In this document: in pieces, positions 1 through 12,700 of the stretch
How the letters are laid out: every line of letters begins with the position of its first letter
Position numbering within the stretch: the first letter of the stretch is position 1
Assembly (NCBI GenBank): GCA_028015205.1
Contig: CM051518.1
Coordinates: forward strand, 33,942,001-34,006,000
DNA from: Mytilisepta virgata
Taxonomy: Eukaryota; Mollusca; Bivalvia; Mytilida; Mytilidae
DNA: 64,000 nucleotides
Direction of reading: 5' to 3'
The notes under the pieces: generated by a model
What the model saw: the letters and a program-made list of their open reading frames with translations, nothing else
The model's database searches: none
What the model was told of the DNA's origin: nothing
Translations under genes and position numbers: made by a program

Positions 1-325
1 GGCCACACTTCCGGTTTTGGAGACCCGATGCCATAGGAATGATTTGCAATCTTTCCTAAAATCAAAATCCGGTAAGAAATAAAAGTTTCGAAAATTAAAG
101 TGTGACCCTAACTGTCTATGGACGACGACGCCGACAGGCTCATACCATAAAATGACTATAAATATTTGCAGTTGTATAAAAATCAATGAATTGCACACTC
201 AAAATGGAAAGTAAACTCTAATTAATACTTGAGGCATTTCAGCTGTGGAAATATAGAAATATGTTAAATATTCCCGAAAGACAATTTCCAGGTTAAAAAA
301 CATGCACAGTAGTGTAATTTCCTAC
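1..325. other. intergenic, no gene seen
   Basis: AT-rich sequence with no open frame resembling a known protein. An ACTTCCGG motif near position 8 matches an ETS-type site, but it stands alone and proves nothing. I see no repeat or RNA gene here. Confidence 0.5.
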
Positions 326-487
326 TGATCAGTGCCCTATCAACACTGCAGCAGGTTGAGGGTTCAAATCCAGTTTGTGGTCAGGTGTGTTCCACTCCAT
401 CCTAAACTGAGAAAGAGTGCTGTTTTCAAGCAATAGATATGTCATTCTTTTTGGGTACTGTTTTTTCACTGCCAATAAAACATACCA
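326..487 (+). repeat. decayed tRNA-derived SINE
   Basis: The block contains a good RNA polymerase III B-box match, GGTTCAAATCC (363-373). It is followed by TGTGTTCCACTCC, AAACTGAGAAAGA and ACCAATAAAA. The same words in the same order occur in the intact SINE at 42,211 (TGTGTTCGACTCC, AAATTGAGAAGGA, ACCAATAAAA). The A-box half is poorly preserved and no target duplication was found, so this is an old copy of that family. Confidence 0.6.
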
Positions 488-779
488 TCACCATATAGCA
501 AACTGCAATGAAAGCAGAAAACCAAACAAATTAAAATCAGAAATAATTTATTTAAAATCAGATATAATGTAATTATAATGAATGTCTTTTATATAGTATA
601 ACAATCTTGATATTCAAATATCCAAAATCCCAAACAGGTTTGATCACAATATTAGATATAATTCTTGAACACATTTAAATGCCACATTGATACAAATAAA
701 AATGGAAATTTTACATGTATATAATGTGTACTAATTTTTTTAAGTTGCTTTCATCCCTTTAATGCATTTTAAATCAAGT
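488..779. other. AT-rich intergenic
   Basis: Low-complexity AT-rich sequence with no coding potential or repeat structure that I can support. Confidence 0.5.
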
Positions 780-1405
780 ATTGTTTATTGTCCCCCGCCG
801 AAACGTGATGGTGGACATAGAAATGCCATGCGTCCGTCCATCCGTCCCCATTGTAAGCGCTCTAACGCCTTCATTTATTTCCAGATTTGGATGAAACTTG
901 ATTATGGAAGATGCGTTTTGATGGCAGCTCGATCAAGTTTGAATTCAAGTGCTGTAACATGATTTTTGGTGGAGTTATTGCCCTTTGGTTTTTAAGCGCT
1001 CTCACACCTAAATCAATTCGCGGATTTTGATGAAATTCACATGGAAGATGTGTTTTGATGGTATCTCAAATTCATATTTGAGTGCGGTAACGTGATTTTT
1101 GGCAGGGTTATTGCCCTTTGAACTTTAAAAATTTTGCTAAAATTGCCTTGTAAACGCTCTCTGGCCTACATTTATTTGCGGATTTAGATGAAATTCATAT
1201 GGAAAATGTGTTTTGATAGTATCTAGATCATGTTCGAATTCAGGGGCGGTTACATGATTTTGATGGAGTAATTTCCTTTTGAACTTTGAAATTTTGCTGA
1301 AACTGCCTTGTGAGCGCTCTCATGCCTACATTTATTTGCAAATTTTGATGAAATTCATATGGAAGACTTGTTTTGATAGTATCTAGATCAAGTTCAAATT
1401 ACAAT
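780..1405 (+). repeat. dispersed bivalve repeat with ~140-160 bp units
   Basis: The block starts with TGTCCCCCGCCGAAACGTGA and a CGTCCGTCCATCCGTCC run. It then repeats the phrase 'GATGAAATTCATATGGAAGA(T)GTGTTTTGATAGTATCT ... TTATTGCCCTTTGAACTTT ... GCGCTCT' about four times, with the TTTTGAT word near 918, 1053, 1211 and 1371. Openers of this type (CGTCCGTCC) head several repeat families in this window (22.4, 43.1 and 48.4 kb). The short frame at 762-962 lies inside it and is not a gene. Confidence 0.7.
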
Positions 1406-2457
1406 TTAACCTTCTCAACTAAATGAAGTGCCGTGTGGCGAGGACATTGGAACAAACACTTTTATTTCCATTGAAAATAATAATGTACATTAGTTTATGT
1501 TCTATGTAATCACAAAGCACTGATAGGAAATTTAAGGCTTCAAATTCTTTTCTGACCTAGCTGGCACACTGTCACTGTGAATAAATTAAATTAAGTAATT
1601 TCATCTGTCTTTCTTCTCTTTGATGCCGACTCAGAATCTGAAATATACATGTATAAATGTATACAATATACATGATATACTTACCAGAATATTTTTGACT
1701 TGAAAACAGATATGCAAATGTACCTATCATAGCCGAAATCTATATTATTTATACATTCACACATCCATTTATACCTCTAACAAATGGTTATGGTTAAACT
1801 TTTACATATATACTGAGTAATTTCAAAATTTGGGGAATGTTATTTGATGAAATAGTTCCCATGTGAAGTGTGTACATAACACCATTCAGATACACATAAT
1901 TATGCCTGCACAATTTGTTCTTAACAAATTTTGGCTACGAGAATTTGAAAATAAGTTCAGGTGTATTTTACATTTCTACTTGTACGTAGTTAACAAAAAC
2001 ACTAAGCAAATAATATTAAATTGAATCACATTCCTGGAATTTTGAAATAAAGCAGAATATTAATATAAAAATTTAACATTATCAATTGTCATGTAGGAGA
2101 GAGAAAAGCAGACATGATACAGCTAACTCATGAGGGGACTGTCAAAAATAATTCAAACATCCACTAGAATCTTTGGGCTAACAAATTATTTTATTTATAA
2201 TTTGAGATATAAGAGTTTTAAATTAAAAGATTTCGGTACACAGGTTTGAAGCTGTATGTGCTGAATTTATTTTTGGTGGAATAATATAATTAATATATTG
2301 CAGCAGGTTTTAAACATACTGAAAAAATATCCATTCACAGTTGATATGAAACTGATATCTTCAAATAAAGTGAATTTTTCCCTTTTTGGTTATTTTAAAA
2401 TTAAAAAAATTATACTTTACCCTGAAACCAATTGTGACTACAATCAGATTGACTTTA
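1406..2457. other. intergenic, no gene seen
   Basis: AT-rich sequence downstream of TRMT5, without a recognisable gene, RNA or repeat array. Confidence 0.5.
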
Positions 2458-2863
2458 CTTAAAACACAATCTAATTAAAAACCGATCTCTCATCGCTCCC
2501 GTTTTCTGACCATATGTCGCGTGGGAGATCTAACGAAATCCGCTTTGAGGTCACATGTGAGTGAACTGGAACTTATGAATTTATAATGATATGCAAATTA
2601 GTTGACTTCCTATCAATAAGCCAATCAAAAAAGTTTATGAATTCTGGGGACTAACGATTTCTTCGTTAATAAAATGAGTTACATCCCTTTACCACACGAT
2701 GAACTTACAAGATTGCCTAAGCCGCAATTTCATTGGTCGAACAGGACACACCTACGAGGTCACTCACATGTGACCTCAAAGCGGGTTTCGTTAGATCTCC
2801 CACGCGACATATCAGAAAACGGGAGCGATGAGAGATCGGTTTTTAATTAGATTGCTTAAAACA
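2458..2863. mobile_element. MITE with ~100-bp TIRs and 9-bp target duplication
   Basis: The element body is 2467-2854 (388 bp). It begins CAATCTAATTAAAAACCG and ends with the reverse complement. Inverted similarity runs about 100 bp inward and includes GGGAGATCTAACGAAA and AGGTCACATGTGA. The 9-bp word CTTAAAACA directly flanks both ends (2458-2466 and 2855-2863). Long TIRs plus a 9-bp duplication are typical of Mutator-like (MULE) non-autonomous elements. No protein is encoded. The family assignment is inference from structure only. Confidence 0.85.
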
Positions 2864-2974
2864 CAATAGGTGCCCAATACAAAGCAGGAGATAATTACAA
2901 ATTAGGCACACTCTGCTGCACCTGACTTCAATCCTGGTTTTTAGACAAGTTCATGCTGTACATAGTATTTAATA

Positions 2975-2980
2975 TTTATT
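2975..2980 (-). terminator. candidate TRMT5 polyadenylation signal
   Basis: AATAAA on the minus strand (TTTATT on plus), about 92 bp beyond the TRMT5 stop codon. This is the nearest canonical signal downstream of the gene. It is predicted from the hexamer only. Confidence 0.45.
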
Positions 2981-3071
2981 TTTAAGTTAGGTTTTGTAAA
3001 TGCTCTTTTGTATTCCTGGTTCAACTCTGAGATATACATATTTGGCATTGAATCTTGTCGTTATACCTTGT

Positions 3072-3709
3072 TCATGATACTGAAGATAAATAGTTCTTAC
3101 CATCTTTATTTATATCACCAAACAGAACCTCAACTGGCATATGAAAGCTTATACAGAACATTTCTTTGCCTGGGGCAACATTTCTGACAAAGCGTATAAT
3201 ATAATTGTCTTGTAATTTTTTTCCTATGATATTTTCAATTCTTTCTTTAACATCTACTTCTGGTGATTGACTTCTACTAAAACAGTACACATACAAATAA
3301 GGCAGTATATCTTGTGATGCAAGTCTTATATCCTCATCTACATTCTTAAACAGTCCAACAAAAGAATCGGTAAATTCAATGGCAATAGCTGGTAGATTCA
3401 TTACTACCTTCAAATTAGGTTTAATATCACTTTTATTCAAATTTTTCCATCGTTCTATCATATCAGTTTTTAATACTGTTTTGATAAAGTCTCGTCCATC
3501 CAAATTACTACATTTAATTTCTGTCTTTACTTTATTTAACTCTATATTTCTACATAGACTTTCATAGGAACTTGGGTTTAAATCATTTGCATATACAATG
3601 GCTTTTCTCTTCTTTGCAGCAGGTATTGCAAATGGTCCAACACCAGCAAACACATCATACACAATGTCACCTTCTTCAATATCATCAATGACACGTTGAT
3701 GTTCTGTGG
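3072..3709 (-). CDS. TRMT5: TRMT5 coding exon 3
   Basis: 638-nt terminal exon. The acceptor is ATACAG|CCACAG and the stop is TGA at 3074-3072. It encodes residues 304-515 with the SAM-binding loop (DVFAGVGPF), [26 protein letters not shown] and [15 protein letters not shown]. Confidence 0.95.
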
Positions 3710-6700
3710 CTGTATAATATAATATAAATTAATTTCACAAATGTTAAATTATACCTTTTTGTTAATTCTCTTTTATTCATATAATAGTAACAATGGTCTC
3801 TTAGTAATCTTGATACCAGTTTCTACACAAGATATGTACATTTCATTGATTGATGAATCATCAGCTGTGCTCAAGGCCTAAAATTTTACACAAGATATGC
3901 ACATTTCATTGATTAATGAATCATCAGCTGTGCTCTGGGCCTAAAATGTTACACAAGACATGCACATTTCATTGATTAATGAATCATCAGCTGTGCTCAA
4001 GGCCTAAAATGTTACACAAGATATGCACATTTCATTGATTAATGAATCATCAGCTGTGCTCAGGGCCTAAAATGTTACACAAGATATGCATATTTCATTG
4101 ATTAATGAATCATCAGCTGTGCTCAAGGCCTAAAATGTTACACAAGATATGCACATTTCATTGATTAATGAATCATCAGCTGTGCTCAAGGCCTAAAATG
4201 TTGCACAAGATATGCACATTTCATTGATTGATGAATCATCAGCTGTGCTCAAGGCCTAAAATGTTACACAAGATATGCACATTTTATTGACTGATGAATC
4301 ATCAGCATTGCTCAAGGCCTAAAATGTTGAAAACCAAATCAATAATACAAAACATTAAAGAGTAACTAAAACGCTTACTAGTATAGAAAGTTATTTTCAT
4401 TTTATAGTACTAAAAACGTATAAAAACGCAAAAAACCCGATGAAATTTGGTAACTTAGTTTTCGAGATATTAGCAAAATACTGCCCAATCGTCATTTGCA
4501 CACCTGAACGATTTGTTAAAAAACTCGCCACTTATTCTAATATTACTACTCGCCGGAAGTGACGTACTGTGCGGTTCAGATCTTGTATATAAATAGGTAC
4601 AGGTCATTTGCAAAGTGAAAGCAGATTCAGTTGATTGTTTATACGCTATTGGTGACATATATCGATTGACAGTGCTTCTTATATATTCACCGACACTTGT
4701 TTGATGAAACATTTTACTTAATTTAAATCTACAATTCAACAATGGGAAGGAATTGTGCAGTTGCGGGATGCAGCAACTCTGCAAAAACGGGACATACTCA
4801 ACACGCTTTTTTTATCCACCCCTTTTCAATAAATAAGCACATTACTTAAACGCATGTCCATTGCATCTGGTGTACACTATGACTTATTATACATATAAAG
4901 TATATTAAATTTATAAAAAATAGTTGTGATATTATACAATGTATGCAAATCCACCAGAGACTTAGCAATGTATATGAATAAGTTTGACTTGGCATTACTA
5001 TCATGAGTTTGAATACCTAGAGGCTTCAGAAATAATATAAAGCGTCATAATTCTTTGCGCTAAACAGCTGATGTGCATTTGGTGCCATAATAGAATTATA
5101 AAAGTTTAATTGAATAAAGACTTAACCCATGTTTGCTCACTTTTATTACATTGTGTCTTGGATGGAGGGTTGTGATTTATATTTTGCCTAAATTTGTTCA
5201 TATATGTATAAGAGAATTCATGCCAGATTGCCGAACCTCAAATTGCCGATCACCAAATTGCCGAGTCCTTATAGCCGAACCCCGGTTTGCCGACATTTTT
5301 GTATTTTCAATTTTTACCGACAGTCCCAATTTGCCGAACCCATATTGCCGAATCCAATTTGCGGAATTCTTTTTTTTTCTATGTGGTTTATTTTCATCTA
5401 ACATGTTTACTATTGACGATTATGGATGTATTGGATAACGACAGAACAAAGTGTATGATCGTTAGTGCACACATGTGTTTATAAGTGTGTCATTGTGTAG
5501 CATAAACTCAACAACATAAGTTATGAACCAACAATAAACATCTGTATTCTAGGGCATTAACTTGTGCATGACATATAAAGTGTACCAGCTTGAATCATCT
5601 GAGAAATTTATACTTATTCCCAGAAAAAAGGGAGATAATAAGACAAACCTTTTTCTACTATATAATCATCCTGTATTGGAACACCTTCAGAATTAAAGGT
5701 TGATAATAAACAGAAAAAAAAAATACAGACACTATTATAGATATATTATTTATTTTTAGCACTTGCATATTATAACACTATTTTAAGCACTGGATATACA
5801 TGGAATATATTGCAAATATTTGACACATGATAGCAACAAAATGAAATAATAATTGTTACAAATTGTCACTAGTGCTTCTTGTAACCAACATGTCGTCGCA
5901 TCGCTGCCAGGTAATCGTCTGTGGAACGCAGACCCGTGTCTAGTTCTGTCCCCAGGGTGCTGATCTTTTGCTGTCTTTCTCTCGCCTTTGGTCTCATTGG
6001 TGGAGGCTGGGCACCTAGACAGGCACTTCGCACGGAACGTTCTGTCGTAGACTGCTCGGTTTTCAGGACATTTAACAATTCGTAGATGTCAGGGTGACAT
6101 TTCTACGATAGATAGTGAATCCATGTTTGGTATTGTGATACTGGTCATATTATATTTGGACCTACATTTATACCTCATTACAATGTTTAATTATAATTAA
6201 TTATTTTAATCAAAATTAATTATCACTGTATTGTTTCTTTGAAGTTCTTCGGTAAGCGTGTTTTATGCTGTTTTATTAATATTTCTGTGTTTACACAAAA
6301 CTTCTCATTTAGCATAATTTATTGTTTGATAAACATTTATTTTCAAACCCTACTTTGCTAACCATTTGTTCTTGCAAAATCTTACCAAAACATGGTCAAG
6401 CAATATGGAAATCGGCAATTTGGAAGTCGGCAAAATGGATTCGGCAAATTGGGAATTAAATTTGAAAACCAAAATCTGAAAAAAATCTGCAATTTGGGTG
6501 TCGGCTAAATGGCCGCGGCAATCTGGGAATCTGCAGTTTGGAATTCGGCAATTTGGAATGTCACCGTTTAAGAGGACTTTAACTTACTATTTTAATATAT
6601 ATAATTTTATATATTTCTACTTGTGTGAAAAATGGGCAACCAGCATGACCAGTATACATATCCTGATAATGCAGAAATAATTTGGGTAAAAATGTAGCTT

Positions 6701-9700
6701 TTTTTTAAAGACATTCTATTCAATTAGGCAATGTAAAGCTAAAGCAAAGTTTGAATGTCTAATTATTTATTAAAAGAATATGTATTTATTTATTCATTAT
6801 TTATACAAAAATATATATATATGACACTTCCAATCGTGCAAGAAATTTTATTTTTCCCCTAAATAGTATTAAACACCTGTGAAAATTAAAACTAGTTCAT
6901 GATATAAAACAAATTAGTAAACATGTGGATGGATATTTATCACCCTTAATCCTGGTAATTAAAACAGTTAAAGATTTAGCACCTATTAATTAACATCCTG
7001 TTATCTAGTAATAAAGATCAAACAAAAGTTTTAATCCCTCCAATCAGGTAAATAACAACTTGGCCATGCACCTACCACCTGTGGAGTAAATCAATATAAC
7101 AAAGTCATTAGAAAGGTGTTATGAAAACCAGTTTTGACTGATATTATAATTCAAATTACACAAAGAGCATAAAGTCCCATAACCAATATTAACCAAATTA
7201 TAACTCTACAAATGTGGGAATTATTTTATAAGTTGAATAATTTTTTTTTTATTAAAATCCATCAAAATCTTTTATTAAAGTTTTAGGTGTACAGTGCAGT
7301 TTCTCTAATGATTCTCTACATATTTTTATTATTACAACAAGGATTGTAAGAAATTACTTATCCCTCTCTACATATATGTCTCTGATTAAACTAAGAAATT
7401 TATTATATTTTTATAAGAAAATTCTGAAATTTTATGAATCTGTCAATTCAATAAAAAAAACACATTACAATTCTACATCAAAATCTATATTACTATTCAG
7501 TAACTTATATCTGACACTATTTGTAAAACATCTGTTTTAAAACTATCAATTAATATTGTGTCTTATATTTGCTTGTTTAAAAAAATAGTGTTTGCTTTTT
7601 ATTCCTATAAGATGGTCTTCCATTTGTATTTATGTTATACACACCTTTCAAAATATCTAAAATTTCATTTTCATTCTTTTTATATATATTTATATGGGGG
7701 CATTTATTGAAATTTATTGGCTATACTATTATAGTTATTACCAGAATTCCCCATTTCTAGAATTAAATTATTATTTCAAATTGGTAAGCACTGATAATTC
7801 TGGCCGGTCAACTTCTTCAATGCTTTCAAATGATGAGCTTTGAAATGACAGCGATAAATCACTAGCATTGCTGTTTCCATCCATAATATATTCCTTCTGG
7901 TCAATGTAAACAAGTTCAAGAGTAGCCCGCAGTGAACGTCATTTCCGGTCAATCGGGGTCACTCAGCAAGGAAACCCTGTTTCCGGAAATAGCGCTGATT
8001 GGATTTCCCACAGGTAAAAATAATCCAACTTCACTCGCTATTTTCTCCGTTATTACTTGACCAAATTTCATCGGGTTTTTTGCGTTTTTATACGTTTATT
8101 TAGTACTATAAACTGAAAATAACTTGCTATAAGCGTTTTAGTTACTCTTTAAAGAGCAAATTCAAAAAAACCAAAATGGTGAAAATGAAATTTGATATGT
8201 GTTATTAATTTTTTCAGTATGAATATGACTAGACAATGAAAAAAATATTATCCTATATAATCTAATTACCATGTGAAATCTATACAATTTTAATAGTATT
8301 ATTTACTTGAAATTCATGTGCTCATCTACAGTCTGAATAACAAACTTAAATGTTTTTAAGTGCACTAGGGAAATTGTTTGCATACATTTGAAAATAGCTA
8401 CAGTATAAAATTAACATTACATTTTTGTAGATCAATTTCTGAAAGGATAACAAATGCAACTTCTTGTTCAAAACACAGAAACTGGAAAATGGCAAGTTTT
8501 ACAAGTTAAACATAAGGTTGATATTTGAATATGTTGACTTATATGTCTGTATGTCTATTGGTATGACTAACCATATACAAACTTAATAATGAAAAATTCT
8601 CTTGAAATCTTTTACATAAAAAAGCCCTATCATACTTAAAAGCCAACAAACATTTTCTGATTTCAAAAACAATTTGTAGATTACAGAAAAATATATTGGT
8701 TGTTACAAGTGTTTTATGAAGAGATAGTGAATCACATTCAGCAATAATAACTTTTTACATCTATACAAATTCAAGTGACTGAATATACATATTTTAATAG
8801 AAACAATTTTAGAATATCTGAATTAACACCAATTTGATTTCCTGATTTACAGTTCACAACTGACAATTTAGAGTCTCAAAATTTTATTTCTGAAAATGTA
8901 AAATTATCAAATTAAATAGCATTACTAAGAATTTATTATTATCAAAATTTCACTGATTAAAACCATAAAAACATGGATAACTAGAGGCTCACTAGAGCCT
9001 GTATTGCTCATCTGGCTTCTATTAGCCCATTGGAAAATGTAAGTTCTATTGTATCCACAAGGCTGTTAAAGAAATGCAAAATGACCTAAAAAAAGGTGGA
9101 AACTTTGCATCTGTCCTTCCATATGAGGTTCCTGCCTATTACTTCCTGAGGAAATGAAACTAGAGGCTCTCAAGAGCCTGTATCGCTCACCTGGATTTAA
9201 CTTTTCACCTTGAGCAAACCTAAAAATTAAAGTGTTGCAGTCAATTGGGCTGGTTTTTCTATAGGATTCTATGTTAAACTAATTTCAGCTGTGGCAGTCA
9301 TCTTGGTTGACAGTCCAGGTCAAAGGATACATTTCTAAAAGAGAACCATCTAAGGACCATTTCTGCTAAGTCTTGTTCCAACTGGCTAAGCGGTTTCAGA
9401 CAAGAAGATTTTTAAATGAATTTTCCTATAGGGTCGAATATTTAACAAAGTTCGGTGTGGCAGCCATCTTGGTTGACAATCCGGGTGATCGGACACATTT
9501 CTGAAAGAGGACCATCTAATGAGCACTGCTACCAAGTCTAATTCTAATTGGCTTAGTGGTTTCAGACGAGAAGATTTTTGAGTGAATTTCCCATAGGGTC
9601 CTATGTTAAACTAAGTTCGGGTGTGACGGCCATCTTGGTTGACAGTCTGGGTCATTGCACAAATTTCTGAAAGAGGACCATCTAATGAGCACTGCTACCA

Positions 9701-12700
9701 AGTCTAATTCTAATTGGCTTAGTGGTTTCAGACGAGAAGATTTTTGAGTGAATTTCCCATAGGGTCCTATGTTAAACTAAGTTCTGCTGTGGCGGCCATC
9801 TTGGTTCACAGTCCACGAAATCAGACACATTTCTGAAAAAGGACCTCCTAAGGACCAATGCTGCCAAGTTCTGCTCCAATATGTCAACTGGTTTCAGACA
9901 AGAAGATTTTTCAATGAATTTTCCTATAGGAATGCAAACAACAGTTTCGTATAAAATTCCAGTGATTTTCCCTAAATATATTATGTCATAGGTATGGAAT
10001 TCCCTCTATTTATAAGTTCTAGATATTGATTTCTGATTGTTTTTTGGTTTCATTATTTAAATTAGAGTCTTGGCTTTATTTTAAGTTTAAAAAAATGCTT
10101 GAAATGTAAAAAAGTAATTTTTTTCATAAAAGTTTTATTAATGGGAGACTACTCTGAAAACATCCAAAAATAGGGTAGGTGAAAACACATTTTTATACCA
10201 CTTCATGTAGCAATTTTAAAAGGCGGCGAATGTACCCTGAAACTACATGTGTTGAAACCAGTTGAATGTGTACTTTGGAAAACACATATACTCAGTTCTC
10301 TAAATTACGCAGGAATCCTTGCTAGGATGCTCTGAGGTCGGTCTGTTTTTGAAATATTTGAAGGGGAGGCCTATTTTTTGTCAGTTATCATTCTGTAATG
10401 GTAAGAATTTGGAAAGGAATTCCTTAAAAATACTTATATACAGTGAAAGCTTGAAGAAATATGTTTTATTTGATATATGGTTGTCTATGGGTATATGATA
10501 CAGCCAATTGTCCAGCTATCAATCTGTTGAGTATGTTCCTTCAATTCATGATGTCATGAAAAGTACTAAAAAAAACTGTTGTGTGCACTCTAGGGCCCTA
10601 TGTTAAACTAAGTTCGGTTGTGGCGGCCATCTTGGTTGACAGTCCAGGTCATCGGACACACCTCTGTAAGAGGACCATCTAAGGACCATTGCTGCCAAGT
10701 CTGGTTCCAATTGGTCAAGTGGTTTAAGACAAGAAGATTTTTCAAAGTATTTTCCCATAGGGCCCAATGTTAAACTAAGTTCGGCTGTGGCGGCCATCTT
10801 GGTTAACAGTCCGGGTCATCTTGCTGAAAGAGAACCTCCTAATAGCATTACTCAACTTTGGTTCCTACTGGATTTGTAGTTTCATATAAGAAGATTTTTG
10901 AAATTCACCCCCCCCCTCTCCTTTTTTCTATTTTTAGTAACAGCAGCCATGTCAGTTGGAAGTCAGGGATGCCAGACATAATTTTGGAAGGGGGCCACCC
11001 AAGGACCATTCCACAAAAGTTTGGTCTCAATTGGCCCAGTGGTTTGAGAGGAAAAGATCTTGAAAGGAAAGTTTACGCTGGATGCTGTCTTTAAAGGGCA
11101 AAAACTTCTATAAGGGGTCAATCAATTATTTTGGTCATGTGGACTTTTTTGTAGATCTTACTTTGTTGAACATTTTTGCTGGTTACAATTTGCCTTTATC
11201 TATAATAATATTCAAGATAATAACCTAAAACTGCAAAATTTCCTTAAAATTAACAATTCAGGGGCAATAACCCAACAAAGGGTTGACCGATTCGTCTGAA
11301 AATTTTATAGCAGGTAGATCTTGATCTGATAAACATTTTTAGCCCATCAGTTTTGCTCTAAATACTTTAGTTTTTGAAATATAAGACAAAATCTGTGGTT
11401 TACCCGTATGTTCTATTTTTAGCCATGTCGGCCATGTTGGTTGGCAGGCGGGGTCATTGGACACATTTTTTTAAACTAGATACCCTAATGATGCTTGTGG
11501 CTAAGTGTGATTTTATTTGGCCCAGCAGTTTCAGAGAAAAAGATTTTTGAAATTCACCCCCCCCCCCCCTTTTTCTATTTTAGTAACAGCAGCCATGTTC
11601 TTGGAAGTCAGGGATGTTTGGTCCCAATTGGCCAAGTGGTTTCAAAGGAGAAGATCTTTAAAGGAAAGTTACGTTGGACGCCGTCTTTAAAGGGCAAAAA
11701 CTCCTATAAGGGGTCAATCAATGATTTTGGTCATGTTGACTTATTTGTAGATCTTACTTTGATGAACATTTTTGCTGCTTACAATTTGTCTTTATCTATA
11801 ATAATATTCAAGATAATAACCTAAAACTGCAAAATTTCCTTCAAATTAACAATTCAGGGGCAATAACCCAACAAAGGGTTGACCGATTTGTTTGTTTAGT
11901 TGGTTTAGTTGGGTTTTAATACCATTTTGGCTATTTCGCGGCGGCCAGTTTTTATTGGTGGAGGAAGCTGGAGTACCCGGAAAGAGCCACAGACCTTCTG
12001 TATGAAAATTTGCAATCCTTGTCAATGAAGAACACACCCCCCACAGGTGAGATTCGAACTCACAACCTCAGTGTTGACAGGCTAGTGATCATTAGTAGCC
12101 ATGACAAACCACCATAACCCACTCAGCCACCGAGGCTCCAGATTTTTGAAAATAGGCCAATCAAAACCAAGATGGTCTCTGGCAGCCATGTTGTTTATCC
12201 AATTAGAAACAAAGGTGGAAGGTTTGTAGAGGTCCTTCCATACACCATTCCTGCCAACTTTGGTTACAATCAGCCCATAAGTTCCTGGGCAAAAGACAAA
12301 AGTTTTTCCACACATGGTTTCCATTGAAACTTTGAACAGCCTCAGTCATCAGGTGAGCAGATGAATCCAACCGAAAAGTGGATCATTTGTAGAGGGCATT
12401 GATGTCATCAATCCTGCAACGTTTCAAAACATTTCATAATGTAGTTTGAGAGGAGACATTTTTTAAAAATTGGCCAATAAAAATTAAAGATAGCCCCTGG
12501 TGTGTTGTTCATCCAAGGTCCTTCAATAATTCATTTCTACCAAGTTTGGTTACAATCTGCCAAGTAGTTTCAGGAGAATATCAAAATATGAAAAGGACGA
12601 TGGACGCAAAGTGATGACATAAGCTCAAATGGCCTATAGGCCAGGTGAGTTAAAAATCTGAATGTGGATTCATTTATGTTTTGTTTGATGCATATTTTAA

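Larger units (their letters stand above)
4357..8152. mobile_element. 3.8-kb TIR-bounded DNA transposon, degraded
   Basis: The left end TTAAAGAGTAACTAAAACGC (4357) is mirrored by the right end, GCGTTTTAGTTACTCTTTAA on the plus strand, finishing near 8152. The inverted match continues for about 100 bp (ACGTATAAAAACGC, AAAAAACCCGATGAAATTT). TTAA lies at both outer ends. It contains a THAP-like start (4742) on plus, a small frame starting 7884 on minus, and a MULE-like transposase tail (6102-5869) on minus, perhaps in a nested element. TTAA ends plus a THAP domain would fit Kolobok, but the TTAA may be part of the TIR and the catalytic domain is absent. Family is uncertain. Confidence 0.75.

Noticed and set aside
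5133..5484. Several 60-100 codon frames
   Set aside because: They overlie the AATTGCCGA array; no start context, splice signals or similarity supports coding.
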